Shown piece by piece: positions 54,587-64,000 of a stretch of 64,000 nucleotides of DNA. The notes beneath the pieces are model-generated. The model was not told where the DNA came from. It saw only the letters and a list, made by a program, of their open reading frames with translations, and did no database searches. Numbering within the stretch: position 1 is the stretch's first letter; each line of letters opens with the position of its first letter. A program made the translations under genes and the position numbers. The stretch covers positions 248,001 through 312,000 of the forward strand of contig JASPKZ010008347.1 of the NCBI GenBank assembly GCA_030220185.1. Direction: 5' to 3'. The stretch comes from Diploptera punctata. Taxonomy: Eukaryota > Arthropoda > Insecta > Blattodea > Blaberidae.

Positions 54587-54932
54587 TCTCGAGGTAGCGT
54601 GCTGCTTTGTCACGCAGCGGGCCCGGGTTCGATCCCCGGTTTGGGCAATTTTTCTGGGTGAGGTTTTTATCGGGGTTTTCCTCACCTGTAAGACAAATGC
54701 CAGGAAAACGTTAAGCCCCAAACGGTCCCCGAAATCATATGGCCATCATCATCATCATCATCCTTACCACTATCATCATCATCATCATCATCCTTCATCG
54801 GTGTGGAAAGCAACGGGAAGATACCACACCTACAATTCACACCTACAATTCCATAGTAAAGCTATATGCCATGAAAATGCTATGATTGCATTGAAGGACC
54901 TGCCTTCGGGTAGAATTACTATGGATGGACGG
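54587..54932 (+). repeat. SINE-A1 with 13-bp duplication
   Basis: A 346-bp copy, slightly shortened at the head, with GGGTTCGATCCCC, GGTTTTCCTCACCTGTAAGA, a (CAT)n spacer and the 3' hairpin CTGCCTTCGGGTAG. Flanked by ATTATAAAATATG (54574-54586) and ATTATAAAACATG (54933-54945), one difference. Confidence 0.93.
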
Positions 54933-54945
54933 ATTATAAAACATG

Positions 54946-55437
54946 CAAAAAATCTATCTTATTGAGTTAACAATTCGTGTTAAGGGACGTCGGCAGTCGA
55001 GAAGAGTAAAAGCAACTCGGCTCTGATACCAGACATTATTACAATTTGTATATCAATTAAGGGTACATTTAAAAAAAAAAGTGTAATTATAACAAGAATA
55101 TCAGTAAAAAATCTTATATATAAAAATTAATGTTTGTTTGTTTGTATATTTGTTTGTTCGTACCTTATGCGCGGCCATACCGTTGATCCGATTCTGATCG
55201 GGTTTTTTGCAAAATGTTCAGGAGATTCCCGGGATGAACATAGGCTATACGAGAGTTGTGATACCCAACTCCTACACCCTCAAAAATCGCCCTTTGTAGT
55301 GGAAAACGTGAAAAAAGTAGCTCTTTGGACGCTTAAATGGCTTACACTGCCTAAACCATAAGAAATACACAAAAATTAATGTACACAGAATTGAATATCT
55401 CAAAAAGCTCTACAAAAAAGTCCCCGACAGCATTTGT
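54946..55437. other. Unassigned; open frame 55134-55361
   Basis: A 75-aa plus-strand frame with TVDPILIGFFAKCSGDSRDE and LYESCDTQLLHPQKSPF follows a GTTT-rich run. I do not recognise it; the style suggests a repeat-derived sequence, not a host gene. Confidence 0.3.
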
Positions 55438-55554
55438 TTATCTCTTACGGATAACTCACAAAAAACATTTTTGCCTTTCATTGATACCAAGAGTCCCATA
55501 TCTCTTACGGATAACTCACAATAACCATTTTTGTCTTTCATTGATACCGAGAGT
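55438..55554 (+). repeat. Two-copy tandem duplication, ~60-bp unit
   Basis: ATCTCTTACGGATAACTCAC begins both units (about 55438 and 55498); they end TGATACCAAGAGTC and TGATACCGAGAGTC. Few differences, so recent. Confidence 0.85.
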
Positions 55555-55680
55555 CTCGCGCCGTAGCCGAGTGGTTAAGGCAAGAAGTCTTGCCGCACAA
55601 CTACGGCACTTAAGCTAGTTCGAGTCTCTACGGGGGAAAAAGTTTTCTTATGGAATGTCGGTCAATACGGGACCGGTGCA
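55555..55680 (+). repeat. SINE-C head fragment
   Basis: Head GCGCCGTAGCCGAGTGGTTA, GTTCGAGTCTCTACGGGG and the start of the body (CGGTCAATACGGGACCGGTG); the rest is missing. Confidence 0.88.
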
Positions 55681-57237
55681 CAGTGGGTCAGAAATGAAAT
55701 CTAGCTGGAAAAAAAAAAAAAAAAAGCTGTTTTGACTCACTCATCAATTTATCTTTTTTTTTTCACTCTAATATAATTGTTATATGACGGTTCTTAACTT
55801 ATCTGTAAAGGAGGGTACAATTCTAATATTCATGACTATGTGACGTCATCATTCACACTTCTTGAGCCACAACTGAAGGCTGTAAGAGGTTTTCTTGCGA
55901 ACTTAATTAATAAAATCTAATTATGTTCTAATTGCTGAATTTTATGGTAAAAAAGTAATATATTTTTATCGTCCGCCCATGACATGAGAATTGAACGTTC
56001 GGGCAGGACAACGTCTGCCTCGTACGCTAGTACTGTATAAATACCACTACATATAAAATAATTTTCATAGATCAGGGAAATTAATATAATTAGACTCATG
56101 TGATATTACTTGAAGGTTTGTGTTTACAACCTTTTCGGGTACTACAACCACTAATTTTCAACATTATTTGCTAAATAAAAAGTGAAAATAAATAGGTCAG
56201 TAATTATTTACTACATTTTAATAATACAACAATTAAAAACTAACTGAATCTATTTAGTTATAGCATCTTCAGTATAGTAATAGCAGTTTTCTGTAATGCA
56301 GTTCTCGATCATTTTGTTTCATTCGTTAGTAAGCGTATGAGAAGGTAATATTGAATTAAATTTGTAGAGGAAATGAGAGAGAATAAAAAAGCAATTAAAA
56401 ATTGTGTGTATTTGAAACAAAACATAGATTTAGAAAACAATTTTAGATAGAGAGTAGTAATGAAAATTATCGGGAGCGATTTAAGTGTAAAAATACAAAA
56501 TATGAAGAGCTTACAGTTAAGGAAGGAGAAGAGGTATCAAAGATGCTCTGTAAGGTATCGCTCCTAAAATTATTATGAATACGTAGCCTTTTATAATTTT
56601 CAGGTAATGTTATTAACAATGCACACTTAGCGACAAAAATAATGAGCCGCTTCAAGAAGCAGAGTTCCTGTTATGGTCCACTGTGCGCATGCTCGAAAAG
56701 CCATAGCTGTGGTTCACGAGGTAAACCATTGTTAAATGTTTTAAATACGCCGTATTTGGTTTTAATCGTCTGAAATAGTTAAAGAACAGTGAAGGAGACA
56801 TGTTTCTAGATATTTATGAGTGTTCGACAAATGCAATATTACTCAAATTGCGACATTTTAAATAAAGCTCAACTCTCGTTGATAGTGTAAAAATAAACAA
56901 TACAACTGGTATCCGTTCAAGTAGCGAAGATCTTTGAACTACTTACAACAAAATGAAATGTTTGTGAAAGCCAGAATTCGAACTCTTCGATAATTTTTTT
57001 ATTCATTTGTATTTTCGCAAAATACATCCTATAATATTTAATTCCTGCCACGTAATCTACGCCCACTTTACACTAACTTAAGTAATATTCCTGCCTTCGT
57101 AAACTCTGTAACACAATAATTTAGCTACCGGTCTATAAATTTAATTGTGTGTACAGTACCACGTTTGAATAGTAATGCTATAAATGTATGTAATAAAATA
57201 TAATATATTCGTAGCTTCATATATGTATTAACTAAGT
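55681..57237. other. No recognised feature
   Basis: AT-rich, with a poly-A run near 55709-55725. No gene or known repeat. Confidence 0.4.
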
Positions 57238-58995
57238 AACTAACTCACTGGCGCTATTGAATCCTTAGGTTCATGGCCGCGCGGACATCAAATCATAGTT
57301 AATGTTATTTTCTGAATAGGGATATTCTCAGGGTTCCATTGAGTTACTAGGATAAAAGCCCCACTGTCGGGAGACAATATGAAGAAGGATATTAGGGGGG
57401 GGGTGATTTGGATAGTTGAGGATTGGGTGGGCGCTGGATTTGTAAATGGATTTCCCCGGTTCACTGGGGAATTTGTGTGTAGGTTCGCTCAGGTTGGAAT
57501 ATCGGTATGCATGAGTTCTCATCCAGGGATTCCACAAGGACTTCGTCGGGCAGAATTAATGTGTAGAGAGGTTCGTTTGAATGTATTTTATTCTTGTCTG
57601 AAGCACACGAAATGATGGAGCACTGTACAATCTTTGGTTTGAATTACCTCGCACTGATCTCTAATCGGCGAGGTCGTCACTTGTGGGTTTACCCCGTTAG
57701 TAATTCTACGATGGCCTACTGTTTTCCAGATTTACTGACTTAAATTATGAGGCCTAACTATTTCGGAGCTTAATAAAAATAATGTACAAGTTACACTATT
57801 CCGAGAAAACGGCTAAGTCCAAAATTAGCGTTAAGTTTCCACTGGTGGCCAGGCTGCCAGTGTGTCGACGAGTATATGGGTATAGGCGAGGTGACTTGTA
57901 GAAAATGCATGACAAAAGTGACGAGGAGAAGCCTCTCTCGCCTATTAGGTAAACTCGTTACTCCCACTACATCGATCTCGTGGGCCTGAGATCAGTGCTT
58001 AGGCACATATAACAAAACATATAACTGGTTAACGAACTCTCCTATTTTAATCGTGGGGGTGTTACAAATTTATCATTGGCGATTTACGCCATCAGAGGTT
58101 GGACCTTTTTCCCGTGCTGGCTTCACGTACAGTCGGGTCACAAACATTAGCTAGGCTTGGGTTTTTCCTAGGCTTCAGACGCTAGAAAATTGCCATATTC
58201 CCACACATTTTTGCTAGCGTTGTTTGTCTCAGGGTAAAACCCCCGCTTGTAAATATAGCTAATGAGTTATGGTTGTCCACAATAAATCAGTTAACTGCAG
58301 GCTTAGAAGATATTTCTACTCAATCTGTCGAGCAAAGGATTTTGTCACTACTAAGTCATTATCCATGTGTCGGCCACTTCCGTCTTAACAAAAGAAAGGG
58401 TGGCATTACCTGAGTTGTCATTACCCTTCTTAATAACTTGTCATTTCATTCCATTGATACTGACTTCTTCGGATCATTTTATACATTTGCTCTTACATAA
58501 TCAGGTTCCACTCGCTTCCCTGATTAATTTGAATATAAATATGACCTAAGTCCAGTAAGTGCTTCGTTCAATGATAATATAATTGTATCTGATTTTTATT
58601 GCCAACATTGGGATTTATTTATAGAGTTACTCAGGAGGCTGAGTGAATGACTTGCCACATCTCCCACCCCATTTTTGGACTACCAACTGGGCGTTTTCCC
58701 TTTGGTTTTCCTATAAGAAGATTCCATGCACGTCTTTCATTCCCTATTCATGCCACATGTCCTGCCCATCGAAGTCTACGAGACTTAACTTTTCTCATTA
58801 TATCTGGCTTCCTATAAAAGACCATGCAATTCACTGTTATTCAGTTTTCTCCATTCACTTGTCTCTCTTTGGTCCAAACATTTTCCTAAGTACTTTATTC
58901 TCAAATACTCGTAATCTCCTTTCCTCCCTTAAAGTAAGAGTCCATGTTTCGCATCCATATAATATAACTGGTAGAATAATATATTTATATATTTT
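57238..58995 (-). mobile_element. LINE-D 3' fragment split by a 1.34-kb insertion
   Basis: Minus-strand LINE-D: tail and last coding block at 57238-57315 (TTCATGGCCGCGCGGACATC), remainder at 58656-58995 (CCAACTGGGCGTTTTCCC, CATGTCCTGCCCATCG, TTAAAGTAAGAGTCCATG). In the intact copy these parts are contiguous. Confidence 0.85.
57316..58655. mobile_element. Unknown 1.34-kb insertion, possible solo LTR
   Basis: It interrupts LINE-D. It starts near TGAATAGGGATATTCTC and ends near GACTTGCCACA, so TG...CA ends are possible, and an AATAAA lies at about 57772. No open frame of interest and no clear duplication. Confidence 0.45.
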
Positions 58996-59149
58996 CAGTT
59001 TAATTCATACATGTAGGCCTATTAGTTTATTTATTTATTTATTTACGTATTAGTGAGGAATAAGTTTCACCATTCGATTAAAATATTTAGTTTATATATG
59101 TCAAGTCCAGCATAATCATAGCCCATAGATGATGGACAATAATAAAAAA
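58996..59149. other. No recognised feature
   Basis: Short AT-rich spacer with a TTTA run. Confidence 0.3.
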
Positions 59150-59354
59150 TAATAATTAGTATTATTATGATGATCTTGAAGAAGATTTTCGGGCTGTAGG
59201 CCGTGGTCGTGAGGTTTGTAGTTCACTGTCTTGAGGTATGCTCGCTTCAGTTTCTCCAGGATACCGGTGTAATCACCTTGATCTCTTCTTTAGGAAGTGT
59301 TAAGTTCAATCAGTTATTTATACTTTTGTGGTAGGCCTAGGAGCATCTAACTTT

Positions 59355-62025
59355 CTAGGCCAGATAGAACTTTGGCATTTTATATTTCGTCCGTTCCTTT
59401 TCGTTGTATGCCCCTAGGCTATTAATAAGAGCATTTTCGCTCAGAGTCGCTTTTTGATATAAGTTTCTTGCCAATTTAGTCATCACTTCCTGAAGAAAGT
59501 CAATGTTTAAATCTTCATGAATTTTGGTGATTCTCGTCCTAATTGGATATTCTCCTGCACTTCGTAAACACTTGTTCTGAAGAACCTGAAGCAAGTTTAT
59601 CTTATCCTTTGATAAGGTCAGCCATGCGGGACATGCATATATCATTTGGCTGCGTATACAAGCCCTGTATACCAACGTACGTGATTGAGGTGTCAGAGAG
59701 TGGGCTCTCAACATGGGCTTGAGTTGTGAAAAACGTTTATAAAAGTTATTTCGAATCTTCTCGACATGTTTAGCCCAAGTGAGACGACGATCTAGTATAA
59801 CCCCGAGATACTGAACAGTGAGCTGATATCTGATTACAGTTCCGTCATATTCTAGTGTTTCTGCACCATTAATATTAGGTCGTTGCGTAAAAATTATTCC
59901 TTGGTTCTTCTCTTTACCAATTTTAATCCTCCATTTATCAGCCCACCGCTCAATATCTCGTAGGCCTCTCTGAACTTTTCTACTACACCTAATTAAGGAT
60001 CTGTCTTTACTATATATCGCAATATCATCGGCATACAGGGCTAGTTGCGTATGTGTCCTCCCAGGAACGTCGGCGGTATAAATATTATATAACAATGGTG
60101 AAAGTACGGATCCCTGAGGCACTCCAGCCAGAATAGTTCGTCTATCAGAGGTGGCACCCCCGTCGCTGACAACGAACCTCCTATCCGTTAAAAAGGACGA
60201 GATGATTCCCACCATCCCATCCGAAAAGCCCATTGAATCCATCTTCCATATCAGGCCTTCATGCCAGGTCGTGTCGTAGGCTTTCTCGACATCCAAGAAC
60301 ACTGCAACTGCGCTCTCTCTATAATTGAAACCTGATGTTATATATTCCGTGAGTTTTACCAGTTGCAGTGTCGTGGAACGACCCCCGGCATGAACCCGAA
60401 TTGCAATTGTGGGATGACGCGCAGATCAGTAGTCATACCGATCAGTCTGCCCAGCACAATTCTTTCAAATAATTTGCCAAGATTGCTTAGCACACTGATC
60501 GGTTGTCTATTAGAAACAAAAATAGGATTTTTACCTTCTTTAGGTAACGTTATGATTTTTGCTTCTTTCCATTTACGCGGAAAATAATTTAAATTTAAAC
60601 ATCTATTAAAGATAGTAACTAAATAGCGCGCCATCCCAGATGGGAGGTGCTGAATCATCTCGTTTGATACATAATCTGTACCAAACAGCTTTTCTCTTAG
60701 GAAGCGTCTTAATAATTTTCTTAACCTCAGCGAGGGAGGCCAACCGCAACCTCTGTAGGGGAGCTCTCTCAGAGATCCGCTCCGCCTCCGATTCCACCCC
60801 ATCTATCCAGTCATCATCATATTGATCCTGGAGATGAGGTCTAAACCCATCCTCTAGGGAGTCAGTAATAGTATTTACCTTGTCAGTTGCTTTATATTTT
60901 AGACCATTTGGTCCATGAATAGGTTTATTATTAATTACGTTACTTTTTAGTTTTTTCAAAATGGGCCAAATATTATTTGATCTCTCAGCCTGCTCCAGAT
61001 GTGCGTTTAAATTTCCTTATCTTAAAATTTCTTAAAATATCGTGAATGCGATTAGTCAGATTATTTAAAAGAATCTTATCCTCTCTCCTACGGTATCTTT
61101 GCCAGTGTCTTCTGACCACTCTTTTCTGCCGGACAAGTCCCTACACTTCCGGCAGATTCCCCGTTGTGTGACTACTAACATCTACAGCAGTCACTTCTCT
61201 AAAATTTTTTACAATTGTATTAGTTAAAATATCTATTTCCAGATCCAGAGCCTCAGTTGATTCATTTCCGCGATTATCCGGGAAAATACAATCTTTCATA
61301 TTCTCTGTGAACGCACCCCAATTAGTAATCGAGGCCCTGGATCTGAAAAGCGTCTTTTCTACGTTAAAATTTAAAATTAATTCCACGGGGGAGTGGTCAG
61401 AATTCAATTAGTCCCTAGTTTCCAATGACTCCACCGCCACATTTATTTTTACCATGAACACATCCAGCACATCGGGATTTCCCACTAGTGTACTTGGGAA
61501 ATAGGTCGGCGTGTCAGGTCCAATAATTTCAAAGTTCTCCCTCTCTGCCAGGTCCTGTAAAATTCTTCCCCTCGGCGATACCAGCCTCGAATTCCAAATG
61601 GTATGCTTAGAATTTAAATCTCCTCCAATAATAAAATTTTCTTTAATTCTTATGATGGTTTCAAAATCGTTTAACACTATTCTTTTGCTGGGAGGCTGAT
61701 ACGCCGAGCAGACCAGGACCTCTTCATCTTCTAACATTAGAGTGATGGCAGTGACTTGCAGATTCTCAAGTCGAGGGAGGACTACTTCCAAATGTGATAA
61801 TGTGGACCTGACCACCACAGCCGTACCCCCATGTGCCGGATTGGGTCAATCCGTGATGTAAACTTTGTAGCCCGGTATTTGCCAGCCGAACCACACTGGT
61901 TTTCGCGTTACTTGTACTAATATGATGTCAATTTCATCTCTAAATATGTATTCTTGTAAATTTATATATTCGCGGGTCAAGCCGTTAATGTTTATTGAAA
62001 CAATCTTTAAAGGTTTAATAGCCAT
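59355..62025 (-). pseudogene. LINE-I ORF2 (endonuclease, reverse transcriptase)
   Basis: Start MAIKPLKIVSININGLTREY at 62025. Endonuclease blocks: VCSAYQPPSKRI, IGGDLNSKHTIWNSRLVSPR, NSDHSPVELILNF. After a linker with stops (60960-61140), reverse transcriptase: FPRKWKEAKIITLPKEGKNP, RQPISVLSNLGKLFERIVLG (60356-60802). Then, after a shift, the uninterrupted 315-aa frame 59355-60302: FLDVEKAYDTTWHEGL, AGVPQGSVLSPLLYNIYTAD, LYADDIAIY (active-site Asp pair intact), VQYLGVILDRRLTW, and a C-terminal tail ending KMPKFYLA. About four to five lesions in total. Confidence 0.87.
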
Positions 62026-62254
62026 TTTCGACCCCGAAAATTCGCAATAAACCCAGACATAATATGGTGACCCTCCCAAATGTGTCTGTTTGAATTTTCA
62101 CATCTTCAAAAATAGATTTAATCTGCTGGATATACCATGTTATGTTTCCCTTACGAATCCATTCAAAAATATCTTTAAAATCATTTAAATCGTTTTCTAC
62201 TTGATTTACATTACATTTAGCATTTGGTATATTATTTTGTGATACAGGGGTCTT

Positions 62255-63189
62255 TCATGGAATCCCATCCCGTTGGGGTAAGTGCGGGAAGTCCGCCGGT
62301 TTCACTGTAATCCGGGGCATATTGGTTGGTCTACTATTTTTTGCTCTAACTTGTTCAACTATTCTGCAGCCCCGGTAGCTAGCAGGATGAGCTTCACCGC
62401 AATTTACACACTTTGCTGGTTCGGTCAAAGATTTCCTGCATTCGCGAGTATTGTGTAGACCGGCGCACTTCACGCACCGTGCCATCAGATGACAGAAGTT
62501 TGCCTCATGGCCAAACCTCTGACATCTGAAGCATTGTTGGAGTCCTGGTTGACGCCTGTAATCTTCAATTTTTACTTTGAAATTAAAAAGACCAGTTAGT
62601 TTTTTCAATTTGTCTACATCGTCTTGTGCCCTCGGTAGGGTCACCACCCAGAGCGGTAATGGAATTCATTATTTTTTCTTAGTTACATTATCAATGTTAC
62701 TTTTAGATAACTGGCGGACTCGGACCACTGAAATTACCAACCTAGACAATTCAGCCAAAATTGTTAAGTTATCAAATATGGGCGGTAGTAGACCCCTTAG
62801 AACGAATTTGGTAAACTTTCTGCCGTCGTTGTCGTATGTATAATATTCAACAGAATCTTTGTCAAGTATGGATATCAATCTATCATAATCCTCTTTAGTA
62901 CTAGCTTTGATCTTTAATCCACTAGAAATGTATTCCCCCTCATAATTTTCGTAAGCTGAGTCAATATAGTATGGTTAATTGCCTTCAGGTGTATTATGAT
63001 GGGAGGAAAAAAATTTGTTTTCTTTATCTGTTGTTCTTCATTAGGTTCATTTGTTATATCATTATTATTTTGCAATACGTCAAAAGCGTTCGAAGTGGCA
63101 AGGGGATCAGGCTCGTTATTTCGAGACACTTTAACAGTTTTATTGGGTATAATAAATCCTTCGTCATCTGGGATTATTCTCTTCGCCAT
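62255..63189 (-). pseudogene. LINE-I ORF1 (gag-like, CCHC zinc knuckles)
   Basis: Starts MAKRIIPDDEGFIIPNKTVK at 63189. Frames 62914-63189, 62669-62878 (FTKFVLRGLLPPIFDNLTI) and 62255-62647 follow in order, separated by breaks. The last piece carries three zinc knuckles: CFRCQRFGHEANFC, CVKCAGLHNTREC and CVNCGEAHPASYRGC. The FVLRGLL region before them matches the pre-knuckle domain of Jockey-type gag proteins. The protein would bind the element RNA. At least two frame breaks. Confidence 0.82.
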
Positions 63190-63906
63190 GTCTTCCCCTA
63201 AAATCAGCTACAACCGCCTCTTTAAAAACAAAGAGGGGTGAGCACCTCCCCACGACAGCAACGGCAGTACCTATTACGTGTACTCAAACACCAATACACG
63301 AAAAAATATCAAGAGACGACACAAATAAAAACCAATATAAAACCTAAAAAATACCAATTTTAAAATAAATAAGTAGGAACAGGTTAGAATAAATTGAGTA
63401 AAATACTGCAGCTGACAAGATATCACAAGTTTTAAAACAAACACAAAAAGCTTAGTCAGTATAAACCTAAAATAACTGATAGGTTACAAATCTTAAAATA
63501 ATAACTGCTGACACCGCAAGGGTCGGGTTTATTGGGAGTCCACTAACCTGAATTTTGATGCAGCACCAGTCACGTCCCCCGCTGGTCAACTCCAGCTAAG
63601 CCACAGACACTTGCACAGACGCTTTGCACTAACTCAATTTAAAAACAATTTCACCAAAAACATCTAAAATCACTATTAAAATCACTTATTCTTTTTAATC
63701 TTCGCTGCAGGACCACACCCACTTCAAGCAGACACGTATATGAAAGCACTGACGTCACAGTCACAATACGACTGGAAGCGATCAATAATTCACCGCTACA
63801 CTCTGACGTCACGCATTGTCAGCTGGTACACAGCGCTTACGTCTTACTCCACTCACTGCTCTGCTGAGACTCTCAAGTTCACTGTCTGTTCACTGTCTGT
63901 CCTATT

Positions 63907-63914
63907 TATACGTT
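63907..63914 (-). promoter_or_regulatory. TATA-like box upstream of LINE-I
   Basis: TATAAATA on the minus strand just upstream of the LINE-I 5' region, with repeated ACTGTCTGTTC units next to it. Could be an external promoter or part of another element. Confidence 0.25.
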
Positions 63915-64000
63915 CATCGCGATGTGTACGTAAGTTATATCTGCCTTCTGATTGGTCAGCGGTAGGGACTTCCATTGCTCCAATGAGATTGTTGTTTGAT

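Larger units (their letters stand above)
59150..63900 (-). mobile_element. LINE-I: Jockey-type non-LTR retrotransposon
   Basis: Minus strand. It has a 5' region (about 63230-63900), gag-like ORF1 with zinc knuckles, ORF2 with endonuclease and reverse transcriptase, and a short 3' UTR toward 59150. The longest single-family coding block in the window. Lesions are few compared with LINE-F or LINE-G. The exact 5' end is not fixed. Confidence 0.83.

Noticed and set aside
54492..54965. 157-aa frame with poly-His
   Set aside because: Translation of SINE-A1 and flank; same CAT spacer, no protein family features.
58643..59053. 136-aa plus-strand frame
   Set aside because: Antisense of the LINE-D C-terminus.

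Overview
The window looks like intergenic or intronic DNA from a large, transposon-rich insect genome. It is AT-rich, has long microsatellites, carries no recognisable host gene or bacterial-style operon, and consists almost entirely of eukaryotic mobile elements in different states of decay. The mix of tRNA-headed SINEs, APE-type LINEs, Tc1/mariner elements and Transib suggests a polyneopteran such as a cockroach. That species guess is inference; no search was possible. Family names used here (SINE-A to F, LINE-A to J) are local labels.

Layout. 1-3.2 kb: a Transib element (RAG1-related DDE transposon, minus) inserted into a SINE head with a perfect CGTCG duplication. 3.5-9.2 kb: a decayed SINE, a large foldback palindrome with a Tc1-like element in its left arm, then a second Tc1-like element with an intact 341-aa transposase. 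9.2-10.4 kb: a possible solo LTR. 10.7-12.7 kb: a SINE, a tyrosine-recombinase pseudogene between perfect 24-bp inverted repeats, and a 140-bp palindrome touching one repeat. 13.4-18.2 kb: a minus-strand CR1-like LINE carrying an inserted LINE fragment and an inserted SINE. 19.4-20.45 kb: a LINE relic with another LINE 3' end inside it. 22.1-26.9 kb: a nearly full-length LINE with intact ORF1 and an ORF2 split by a SINE. 27.7-32.26 kb: a LINE split by a second LINE. 33-44 kb: a dense mosaic of SINEs and truncated LINE-D 3' ends, with a mariner-type MITE. 44.9-47.9 kb: LINE-D debris, a mariner-like element and a pogo-like end. 48.1-51.3 kb: the longest LINE-D copy. 51.7-54.3 kb: a second Transib copy, inverted relative to the first. 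54.4-59 kb: a tRNA-Asp-like sequence, SINEs, and a LINE-D fragment split by a 1.3-kb insertion. 59.1-63.9 kb: a Jockey-type LINE (minus).

Little here works together in a pathway sense. Only the Tc1 transposase at 7812-8837 and the ORF1 at 22233-22889 read through without interruption. The value of the window is its stratigraphy: many insertions keep readable target-site duplications, so relative ages can be ordered. The most unusual items are the tyrosine-recombinase unit with terminal inverted repeats, the pair of Transib copies sharing one internal deletion and RAG-signal-like ends, and the foldback element.
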